Positions 11,300 through 21,538 of a DNA stretch of 64,000 nucleotides are shown one piece after another. The position numbers were made by a program, and so were the translations under genes. Source of the stretch: Progne subis subis (taxonomy: Eukaryota; Chordata; Aves; Passeriformes; Hirundinidae); NCBI GenBank assembly GCA_022316685.1, contig JAKJHU010000030.1, positions 17,068,018 through 17,132,017 on the forward strand, written 5' to 3'. The notes below the pieces were generated by a model that saw nothing but the letters and a program-made list of their open reading frames with translations, ran no database searches and was not told where the DNA came from. Within the stretch, counting starts at the first letter, position 1, and every line of letters starts with the position of its first letter.

Positions 11300-14200
11300 C
11301 CTTTGTCGGGGGGGAGATCATCAGTTCAGTTTGAGCCAATCTGAGCCTAGTATGCATTCCCACCCCTATGCTCTGTGCTCAGGGAATTCCTCACCTCTGG
11401 GAGTGTGATGCAGTCCACATCTGGGTGAAGGCTAGCGCTGAGTACTGAAAAGCCTTCATCAGAAGTGGCAACTCCTTCCTTGCTGGACAGAGCAGGACTT
11501 GAGATCTCTCTTCCACTAGAGCAGTCTTGTTTGGGAACTAAAAATAGCGGCCCAAAGGCACAAACCGAGCTGCCCAGAATGGCTTTTAAGCAAAGCATAC
11601 TGCTATTTTGAAGCCAATTTTTTCTAGAGGTGGACTGGTCTTCACCCAACTTCTATTTGGATGCTTTTTTTCAAAGCCTGGTGAATGGGTATAATTAAAT
11701 AGTTGACTACAGTGCACTTAAAACAATGGCCTGTGATGTGAGCAACACACCACAAATTCTCTGGATTGTTTTACAGAGGCAATTTTCAAGACATCTTCAA
11801 AGAAACCAAATTGAATGATGCATGATGATTTAGCAATCAAACTCAGTTACTTACTTCAATATTGGCCAATAAAGTCATGCTTGTACTTACTGAAAGAATT
11901 GCTATAACTTTATATGTTAGATGCATTACACCAATTGAAGTATTTTTATTTCCTTTGTGAATCATAGAACCATAAATTTCCATAAGCCACTGAACAGAGA
12001 AGAGCTTACCACAATAAACTGGGAAAATACTTGCTCACTCAGGCATAGTGGGTATTCAAACACCACGAGACACCAGGAGCTACCATTTTGGTGGCCACAA
12101 GTCTCTGCAGATTTATTTACTGAAAAAAATATCCATAACTCTGGAAGATCCAGATCCTCTCTTTTCCTTTCTCTTTCTGGTTTCCGGGTAGCCTCATTTC
12201 ACAGGGCAATAACAGAGACAAGATAGCAGATAGAAAAAGTAAGTCCTAAGATGTTCTTCATAAATTTTTCTTCCTGGTATTTTGCAACACAGAGCACACT
12301 CCATCCTTCAGGAAGAAGATTCACATACTGTGCTTCAGCTGGGCCAAGAAGGCGGCAGCATTCGTAGTCAAATATCCACCAGGGAAAATGATCCTTGGGA
12401 GTGTGCAGTAAATCACTCTATCCATACAATTAACTGTCCCTACCTGCAGTACTGAATAAGGAGACCTAGGGTGGCTCCAAGAGCAAAATTTTCTGTGAAA
12501 ATTACTTAATGAAGAGGCAGTTTGATCCTGTAGAATTCTTTAGGGTTCACTCACCTACAGTGCAGTTGGGCTTTGTGTCTCTGTTTCGCTCCTGTGTCCC
12601 TCTAGTGATGATGCCAGGCCAAGAAGAGAAATATTATCTTCTCCTCAGGGGGGTTTCATGTGGCCTGCTTGGGCAGCCTTCAGGAATCTGGCATGAGTTG
12701 GGTCCTCAGAGGGCATGTCCATCACACAGGACCAGAGCAGGAAGGAGGCAGTTAAACCAGTGCTGGATCAGAAGCAGTGCAGTCACACTCAGGCTTATGT
12801 GCTTTCCCTGATAAATTAATCTGCTCCAGAGGATATTATGCTAAATGGATGATTCCACCACATGAACCAGATCATGTACTGAACTGGGCCATGCAAATAC
12901 TCAAGAGAAACAGAATACTTTTGTTTGTTTTGTGGTCAAAGACCGTAAAACCAAGAGTTTCAATCTTCACACCAGTGATCCTGTGGAACCCGCAAGTGCT
13001 CCTTGCCACAGTGCCAAGTTTTGTATTCAGGGAGCCACTTGCAGTGGGTTTCTGTTACCCTTTCAAAACAAAGACAATAATTGCTGGAAACAAACTGCTT
13101 GGCTAGGAGGGAATGACTTGGGATATTTTAAAAACCATTAAAGAATACTTAGCAATCCCATTATCATCTAATTATAACATGGTAACCAGTGGAAGAGATT
13201 GACTGCCTAAAATACGGCTTGCTTCTTCTATCTATCTTAGCTGGTCTAAGAAATTATTTTACCCCTCACTATTAAATGTGCTGCTCACATCCCTCATACC
13301 CATCCATAAAAGTCAGCTCCTCAGTGTTATAAATGAGACAACAGCAGTTCCCTGGGGTATTTTCTGAGGAATGAACCAAAATGCTCAATGCAGTGTCATC
13401 ATGCTTCCCTAATTGGCTCTATCACTGGTTTTGGACACCTGTACAATGCTTTTTTTTTGGCTCTTTGTTTGTTTATTTTCAGACTATGAAGGCCAAAGGA
13501 ATAATGTTAGCAGCCAATAGCACTGAAGAGGGTTTTATGTTATTAGTTTATTTAGGGTTTAGTTCCACCAAGGTCATACCTGGGTCTCTGGAACCAAGAT
13601 ATAATCCCTCAAATCTCCATAGATAAGTCAGGGATAATAATTTCTCTGTCTGTCTGGTCTGCTTGGATTAACACCCTGCAGGAGGTTAATTCTGAATTCT
13701 TCCCTGGCAAAGGCAGCTTCTGTATGAAGCCTGAAGGTACAATTATAATACACATAATTATTAACACAAGCACCCTTTTTCCCCCAGAAAAAGCCCTTCA
13801 ATTTAAAGTCATCATTGCAGTTTCACCTTCCAAACATCTCTTATTGACAACTAAAACAACTGAAAAATAAACGGCATGACAACTACTTTTGGCAGGAATA
13901 TTTAAATGCGACCATCGGTGAATGGGGCAATGAGCGCAAGGAGGGTTTGAACATTGTATCTGCTACTTTTTTGTGTGTTCTTTGGCTTCAGTACCTTTAG
14001 AATTGAGGTCATAACATCTCCCTTCCTCATTTGGACCACAGACATATCAGTGTTCTCCTCTGACATCTCCCTGCCAGCTGCTGGAGGTTTCAGAGCTAAG
14101 GTAGTAAGCACACAGGTTGTCAACATGGTGAAAGGGAAATGAGTGGTGTAAGAAAACAATGCTGAGTAACAAGCTGCTGAGTCAACGAGCAGCAGAAGGA

Positions 14201-15367
14201 AGAGGTTTACATTCTGTCGACATGACATTATCAACCTACTTGAAACTTATTACAACTCTAAATCCTGTAAAAAATTATAGGGTATTTTAAGTGTTTGGGG
14301 GTTAGGGCAGGGATTTATCAGCTTTCAGCTTGCTAATATTCAAATTTTCCTTGCAAACTCAGATTGGAATTTTTAATGTAGGTATAAATGCAATCTCATT
14401 TTGTCACAGAAATTTGAAATTTCTAAAAAATATTTGAACATTTTGAGATTTTAATATTAAAAAATGCTGAATCAAAAAATTCTTTCCACTCCTCAGTGAA
14501 TCCCTAAGCATTCTTTCTGCCTTTGGCTCAGCTGTAGACTCAAATCCACAAGACATTAGCAAGCACAGTATTTTTGTTTCAATGAACTTCACCCTTGCCA
14601 CTTAACAAAATAAGAGACACAGCTATTTGATGTCTCTCAGGCAGGAACATTCAGCTTGATCCCAAGGAAGGCAGTAGGTTTTACTTGTCTGTTCCAGAGT
14701 CCCTGTGATATGAAATGGCTTCCTCTAATGAAACCACAAACTGAATGTCCCCAGATAGAGGCAAACCTCAGAATTACAGGAAGCATCTCCAACCTTGCCC
14801 ATTTGTTCTTTACATAGCCATTTCTAAACCAGCAATATTGGTGCAGCTGGTTCAGAATATCAAGATCAGGACAAATTGTACTCATTTTATGGCTGCCTGG
14901 CTCAAACATAGAATTTTGTGGTCAGGGGAGCACCTGCTTTTGGTTCACAGAGCCCTTAATCCTGCGTATGATGATGGTTCCTCCTCTGGGTGTCAGATGG
15001 AAGAAGAAGAAGAGCTGATGCCAGTGGCACAATTACTGTCTCATAGAGGTTAGGATTGTCCTGAATCCAAAACAAGTGAAAACATCCCACAATGTTCCTA
15101 ATATCAGTGCTCTGAGCATCAGTCATTCCACCCATTCCAAGAGTATTCTGGTAACTGAGAAGCAGCTCACACCAATGACAGAGCATGGCTTAATAGCTGT
15201 ATGAATACATCACTATTAAAAGAAAGCCTGTGATGAGCGACCTTTGGGAGTCACTGGAACCCACTGGAAGCATCAAGTCAGTAAACACTTTGGAAGTAGT
15301 TTTATGTCTTAAAAAAATAGTTACATGTCAGTAAGTTCCCAATGTTATTGCTTTGTAAGATTTATCA
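11300..15367. other. Unique sequence, no gene seen
   Basis: Open frames reach 110 codons (13,902-14,234 minus; 12,777-13,106 plus) but have no recognisable domain and overlap other frames. A POU octamer occurs at 12,891. No transposable element was recognised. The sequence reads as ordinary non-coding DNA. Confidence 0.5.
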
Positions 15368-15525
15368 GAGAATTGTAGAATGGTTTGGGCTGGAAGGGAC
15401 CTGAAATATTATCTGGTTCCAAACTCCCTGTCACAGACAGGGACACCTTGCACACCAGGTTGGTCAGAGCCCCATCCAACCTGTCTTTGAACACTTCCAA
15501 TGATTGAACATCTGCTTTATCCAAC
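15368..15525 (-). mobile_element. CR1 LINE, 3'-end fragment
   Basis: Reading along the plus strand, the stretch starts AGAATTGTAGAATGG and continues through GGGCTGGAAGGGACCTG and CCCCATCCAACCTG. These are the reverse complement of the avian CR1 3' end, which terminates in ATTCTATG-like repeats. The element is therefore on the minus strand with its 3' end at the left. About 160 bp remain. Divergence from the consensus I know is clear, and the right boundary fades out near 15,520. CR1 copies are typically 5'-truncated like this one. No coding part is retained. Confidence 0.9.
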
Positions 15526-17574
15526 CAAATCTATGCCTCAGAAGGGTTTAGAAACACAAATAAGTGAACAGATGACTGTTGATGGATTCACCACAGCAAA
15601 CAAGGTGTGAGCTGGAGAACTGTGAGAAACCCAAAGGCATCCAGGGTGTCCACGGGGGCTGACAGATCTGATGCAGGACCTTCAGCAGACCATGATCTGC
15701 AGTACACCCAAGGATGTGTGAAATGGTGCTAACTCTTCAACTGAGAGACAACTAAGTGTCGATGGACTTTCTTGTGTGATGCGTTCTATATAATGAGAAA
15801 GCCTATCTTCCAAGACACACTTACAAACAAAACAGCCACACAAGGGTTAAGGAGAAAGAAATTTTCATCCCATTTTTATGTAAATAGGCAGAAAGAGACA
15901 GTGATTTACTTAGAGTCACTGAGGAAGATGACTATGGTTCATAGACCAGTCTCATTCTGGTGCATGAATCAAAGACCACACTCCCATAGCCCCCATCAGT
16001 GGGCACAGACACACCATAGTAGGGTGCACTGTCTGGAAAAGGGGTGCAGCGTTCCCCAAATCCTGCATTAGGGCTAAAGATTTACAAGAGTGCGCATAAG
16101 ACAGAGCTGCTTCTGGGTCACCCAAATTTTGCCAGAGAGAAGCTATGTCGGGAGAGTAACTGAGATGAAGGAAACAAAAATATTGCTTTAAGTCCTCCTG
16201 GATTCCCTCCAGGATCTGTGTTAAGCACTTCTGGCTAAACATGAGAATTTTATTCCTCTCCTCCCTATTGTTCTCAAAAAGTGATGCTCCCATGCTGCTT
16301 TTAGGACACTGCACATAACTGTGTGTTGTGCCAGGAGTCAGAACGTTCTGACTCTGCCTGTAACACAGCCTCCCATCGGACAGCATCATTTGTGTGTGGT
16401 TAACATGGACACAGAAATGCTCTGCTTCCAGAGCAAAGAGACACAACCAGATCATTAATTATTTCCATACCTTCAGAAACTTCAGAGTGAAATAAATAGT
16501 CATGAAAGCTCATGCTAGGACATGGACCTCACACAGCAGAAAACTCTTGGTTTCTTGGGAGCCCATCCCCTCAAGTCTCTCAAGCTCCTTCCATGGACAT
16601 GGCAATTAATGCCCTGCAGACAGGATGGACATTGATGGGTCATGTGTCCTTAGTGAGTGATTGTAAGTCTTCCTTTCCCCCATACTCTTACAATTTAAAA
16701 TCTTCCCTCTTAATTTTTACATTTCCTCTCCTGCCAGATATATTTTTCAGTTTCACTTAAATGGGTAAGGGTTTGTCCCAAAGCAGCCTCTCCTGCCCCA
16801 GTTTCCTCTTCCCCCTCCTCACTTGCTGTGAATAAGACTTCTCTGTCTAAAGCAGCAGTTGTTGAAGAGCCTCAAGAGTACCCATTTCTTGTCCTCTCCC
16901 TGTTTTTATGCACTGATTACCCTCTTGTTGGATCAATAGGCCATCTGCTTTTAGAAGTTTTCTAGCATTCTGATGCTAAATTAAAACAGAGAGAATCAAT
17001 CCTCAGTTAATGTACCGAACCAGACAATTTATATCTCTCTTCTGATCTGCCATCATTTGAATTTATACAATACTTACATACTGTTGGGCCTTCCCAGACA
17101 AAGTAAGTAGTTTTATAATGTTAAATTATCCTCTTTATTAGTAACTCTCAAATGTGACAAACCAGGAGATTTATTGTATAATGTTACATAGTCCTTAGTT
17201 GAACTTGTTAAAACGCACAGCTATTGTAATGGAGCAATTTGCTAATTAACAGTGGATTTTGCTTGTTTTTAATGGACTTTAGGGATACATTTTAGACTTA
17301 GATTAAGACTAGTGAAAAAAAAAAAAAAAGAGTTCTTGTTAATTATTTCAAATTGAGTGTTATGCTAATAGTAAACAACTAGTTCTTTCCTGACTGAAAA
17401 TTAATGTTCTATAGATAATTACAAAACCAAGCTGCTATGTGAGTCCCAAAAGGAGATGCCAGACTTAGAAAAGATTCATGACTCTTTCTTGTGGGTTAAC
17501 CACCATGGCCTCACACTTTATGAAAATTAAGCATGAGCCTTTCTGGCTTCCTAGGGTTTTTCTACCCTGGCTGG
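15526..17574. other. Unique sequence with one long open frame, no gene seen
   Basis: The minus-strand frame 15,952-16,455 (167 codons) is among the longest in the window. It has no recognisable domain, and a 99-codon plus-strand frame overlaps its lower part. I do not call it a gene. From about 17,140 to 17,300 there is an AT-rich, non-repetitive segment with homeodomain-type cores (gctaattaac) that could be conserved non-coding sequence. An A15 run lies at 17,315-17,329. Confidence 0.45.
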
Positions 17575-17595
17575 AAAAAAAAAAAAAAAAAAAAA
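17575..17595. repeat. A21 homopolymer
   Basis: Uninterrupted A run followed by a short purine stretch (gaaggggag). It lies inside a spurious 76-codon frame. No retroelement body was recognised upstream. Confidence 0.9.
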
Positions 17596-18750
17596 GAAGG
17601 GGAGATAAACTGCATAAACTGCAGAGGGAATTTTTGACAGGAAAGGTATATGGTGTTACAGTTTGTCAATTAACTGATCACTTCTCAAAAAGCTCAATTA
17701 AATATTAGCATCCATCCCACCAGGGAAATATTGTAAGAAATATATATACTTTATACTTGCTTTTGCATAGGGAAAAATTGGAACAGAAAACTAGGAAGAG
17801 AGAAAATTGAGTTATATCCATTGATCCAAGTTTAGATACATCTTCCTACAGACCACCTAATTGTCTCACTGAACTCTTAGGGGTTGAGGTGTTCCTTTAT
17901 ATGACTGCAAATATTTGATTATTCATTTTGATTAATATTATTTTCTTCTCAGGACTCTAAGGTCTTCATTGTCTTTCCACACCCTTATAGGTGCCCTCTC
18001 CAGTCAGTGGAAACACACCTCTTGTGCCTAAATCAGTGAAAGATGGGATCTCCAACTCACAGAGTAAAGGATTTCTCATTAGCAAAGGCAAAGTTCATGT
18101 TGGCATAGGAGTCAGGACTCCTCTGGGCATCAGCATCACTTAAATAACTCAGCAGGACAAAAGCCTTGCACCAGTCTGTCATGGCCCTGCATGGCCTGTC
18201 CCCAGCCCATTGCTCTGCCAGACCTGACTGTGCGCTCTGTGCTGTGGGGTAGAAGAGCAAGGAATGCATCCAGGAGCCAGGGCTCCCAGACTTTGCCATC
18301 TCAGCAGATGCAACTCTACAGCATTCACAGACTTTTGATCAGTAGTAGAAGAGGAAGAGCTGTCAGGAGGGTGGCAGCCCTTGTTCCTGATGAACAAATA
18401 CATCAGGACTTGATAGCACTGCTGGGGATTTCCTTCCGTCCTGCTGCGCCCAGATTTACCTGCCTCTCACAGAGACACTAATGTTTCTCCAAGATCAAGG
18501 GCATCTCTCCCCAAACTGCAGTTTTGCCATTTCCACCTCTGTACTTTGGATAACTACCTACTTGGTCTCCATCTGAAGCCTGCTCAACCATGTGCTTTGT
18601 CTTACACCACACAGCAGAGCCACAGAAGCCAATAAAATTTACATTAGACTGTTGCCTTACTTTCTTTCTCATTCCTGAGCATTGGCTTGGAGTCTGTCAA
18701 AGCCTGTGATCACCCTTTCCTTCCTCTGGGATACGGCCTTATTCTAGCAT
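17596..18750. other. Unique sequence, slightly GC-richer at 18.17-18.48 kb
   Basis: No gene was recognised. Overlapping open frames on both strands at 18,057-18,481 (up to 96 codons) coincide with a local rise in GC. None resembles a known protein, and they are best read as composition effects. Confidence 0.5.
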
Positions 18751-18824
18751 GAGGGGAAAAAAAAAAAAGAAAAAAAAAAGAAAAAAAAAAGAAAAAAAAG
18801 AAAATAAAAAAATAAAAAAAAAAA
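18751..18824. repeat. 74 bp A-rich tract with spaced G's
   Basis: Starts GAGGGG and continues as A runs of about 8-12 interrupted by single G's at fairly regular spacing, then by two or three single T's near the end. It resembles a degraded poly(A) tract or an expanded (A9-10G)n array. Long purine strands can adopt triplex structure. No clear retroelement body was identified next to it. Confidence 0.85.
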
Positions 18825-20883
18825 TCAAAGATTCCTAACTAAAAATGTGACATTTTCTCTTTGTCATCTCCTCTCTCTGTGCAGCCTCCATGCCTTGCTC
18901 AAACAGGTCTCTGTCCTCATCTCTTACCTTTGTGTTAGCCAGCTAAAAAATCTCCTCCCAACTCCTACAAACCAGCTCTTTTAAGTGTCCTTAAAGAGGA
19001 GGACAAAAAGAGACCTTTGCTAAAGAGCTGATGAATATTAATGCCCAAAAAGTATCCAAACCATAGCAACATCATGAGAGAGAAAATGTAAAAGCATTAG
19101 TTTAGAGTTGGATGAGTGTATGTTTTCCTGATGTACCTCTCAGACTTGTCTTAGTCTTCCTCGAAACCTGAGTCCTCAGGTGAGAGGGAGATGAATTCTG
19201 TCTGCTCTGTAAGTAAAATAGGACTTCAGTTTGCTGTCAGAGCTTTAATTAAAACACTTATAGATCAACTTTACTGTGTCAAATTGTCTACGCCACTATT
19301 ACTATAGGAAGATGAATGTTAGCTGTGAAAACAGGCAAATACACTCCCCTAGACTAATGAGTAATTTCATAGCCATTGATTTTTGACTTTGAAAATTCTC
19401 CCACATGCTTCTGGGAATTGGAACTTGTTACAGGTGACCTCACAGCAGCTTTAGCAATTTTTAAAACCTTTTGTGAATGTAGAAAAAGAGTAATTTTGCC
19501 CATTCAGGTTTTTCTGTGGCAGGCATAACATGTAAGCACTTCCATCCCAGGTTCTGAAACACAGACTAATTGCTGAATTACTATATTTAACATATAATAC
19601 ATAAGCTACAGCTTTAATTATATGAGATACTGACAAACAACCACCATCTCCTTCTGTAAGAGAAGAGACATAATTCTGCAGTTAGTCTGAATATCCGCTT
19701 TCTTTTCCATAATTACGAAAAGTCAGATTGTGTACCAGGATAAATTTAGTCATTGGGATGAATCTGTTTATGCCAGAGTTACACTAAGAGAGCACAAAAT
19801 AGAAGTAACTACTACTGACTTGAAAGCAGGTGTGTGATTTAATATATAACAGGCTATTTGAAATTGTTGCATAACTAAATGGGCAATTTTTAAAATTAAA
19901 ATTAGTAATTGAATCCACATAAACATTGTAAAGCTTTTGGTAAATTCTGAGTGTTTAAAATCAGACAGTGCTTCACTTGAGCACCTCAGAGTCCCTAAGA
20001 CATCATCTTCAGAATGCTTCCCCAGAGCAGCTGCTTTGGTCATGGCTGTGACTTCTCTGCTCTATACTCAGCCCAAGAGTAACAGGATGTCAACTCTCTC
20101 AACGCTCCTTGAGTCTGGAGGCACCAGCAGGAGTGACGAGTAGGATGTGCACAGGGTATCTGAGACATGGACACACAACTTTCTTGTGATTTATGGGTGT
20201 CTAAGGGGATTGTCCAATGCCACACAAGAAATGATGGCAGAGCACCAGATTTAACTGAGACCCTGTACCGCTCTTTGCCCAGCAGCTGAGCTCTGGGTTT
20301 CTGTAAGGACAAGTCATACATGTTCCATCCCAGAAACTACCCCTGGGGTCAGTCAGGGTGGAAAGTTACAAGGAATGGAGAAAGCAAGAATCACCACAGA
20401 GACAGAGAAAAAGGAACCTTTTCTAACCAGAAGAAAATGTTCTTGGGATATCCATTGCTTTAGATTTTTTCCCCACAGCAGCACCATAATGGTGGGGCCA
20501 CTTGACATTGCTGGCAATCAGGATGCGCCTCCTGGGAGTCCCTGGGATGGTCCACGGTGACATCTCAAGCAGAACAGAAACAGACTGTGGATAGTGTCAG
20601 CATGTTTACAATGGCAGTGGTGGCAGAGGATGAGAGACACCAATCAGAGCAGATGACACAAAAATGAGGTTCAGGACAATGGTCAGGGTGAGGGCTGCAG
20701 CTTCTTAGGGCAGCTAGACCTTGGTACAAAGCCTGCAAAGGCAGCTGCCCAATGCTCCAGCCACTTATACCATAAGACCTCATACCACAACAATTGTGCC
20801 CTAACCACATCTATTCCAGGACCTGCCCCAGTAAATCTGAGCCTTATTGTAGCTGCATTAATCTATGATTTGATTTAAACCCA
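18825..20883. other. Unique sequence, no gene seen
   Basis: No gene, RNA gene or transposable element was recognised. Open frames are 93 codons or fewer and mutually overlapping around 19.8-20.8 kb. The stretch ends at the target site of the LTR insertion. Confidence 0.5.
20879..20883. repeat. Left target-site duplication of the LTR
   Basis: ACCCA immediately precedes the LTR start and matches AACCA after the LTR end at four of five positions. Five base pairs is the duplication length expected for ERVL-type elements. The single mismatch fits an aged insertion. Confidence 0.65.
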
Positions 20884-21533
20884 TGTCCTGGGGTGACTTC
20901 ATGATGCTTGTATCCCCGGTTGTCTGTTCTGTTTATGATGAATATTGAGTTCTGTACCTTTAAGAGTTCTGAGTTCTGGTTCTGAGAACAAAGTGGGGGA
21001 AAGAAGAAGTGTGCAGTTTGTTTTCAGAAACGGCACTCACTCCTCCATGTTCTGCTCCAGGACTGTGCTGTCTACAGATGGACACCGGGAAAGAGCTCCC
21101 CTTTGCTTTTTAGCTGGTTTTCAGCTAGTGAGGCAGAGAAGTTCCCTGCACTGTGGTTATTTTTTCTTTTTTGTGGAACTCTTTAAACCTATTCAGGACT
21201 GAAAAACAGAAGACACCCAGAGCTCATGCCTGCAGCCCACTGGGGCCCAGGATGACATTTTCCAGTGCCAGACCAACTGGGTGAGTTGAGCTACAACCCA
21301 CAGCAAGGACTTTCTCAATTTAGCCATCTCTCTTCAGAGTGGCAAGAGGTTTTATTGTTTGATATTGTTCATTTTTTTAATGTTTAATATTTTGCTTGTT
21401 GAATAAACAGTTTTTTCCACTTTTCTCTAAGGAAGTTTTTTCCAAACCAGTTGGGGGAGGGGCCACTTGAATTTGCTTTCTAGAGGGATCCCATTCAGAG
21501 GTTTCCTCCCAAAATTTGCCCTAAACTAGGACA
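20884..21533 (+). mobile_element. Solo LTR of a songbird ERVL-type endogenous retrovirus
   Basis: The 650 bp element begins TGTCCTGGGGTGACTTC and ends CCTAAACTAGGACA, giving the short TG...CA inverted ends typical of LTRs. Internal stretches match the passerine ERVL LTR family I know: GTACCTTTAAGA near the start, GGACTGAAAAACAGAAGACA in the middle, and GTTGGGGGAGGGGCCACTT near the end. An AATAAA signal sits at 21,402-21,407, setting plus orientation. No internal region, primer-binding site or second LTR lies on either side, so it is a solo LTR left by LTR-LTR recombination. An 85-codon frame inside it (20,945-21,202) is not a gene. The family is restricted to songbirds as far as I know, which makes this the best taxonomic marker in the window. 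Confidence 0.93.
21402..21407 (+). promoter_or_regulatory. LTR polyadenylation signal AATAAA
   Basis: Canonical hexamer within the LTR, followed by a T-rich stretch (gttttttccacttttct) that could serve as the downstream element. In the parent retrovirus it would end transcription. Here it could terminate a passing plus-strand transcript, which is inference. Confidence 0.6.
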
Positions 21534-21538
21534 AACCA
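21534..21538. repeat. Right target-site duplication of the LTR
   Basis: AACCA immediately after the LTR terminal ACA. It pairs with ACCCA at 20,879-20,883 with one mismatch. Confidence 0.65.

Noticed and set aside
20945..21202. 85-codon frame inside the solo LTR
   Set aside because: LTRs are non-coding, and the frame is an accident of LTR sequence.
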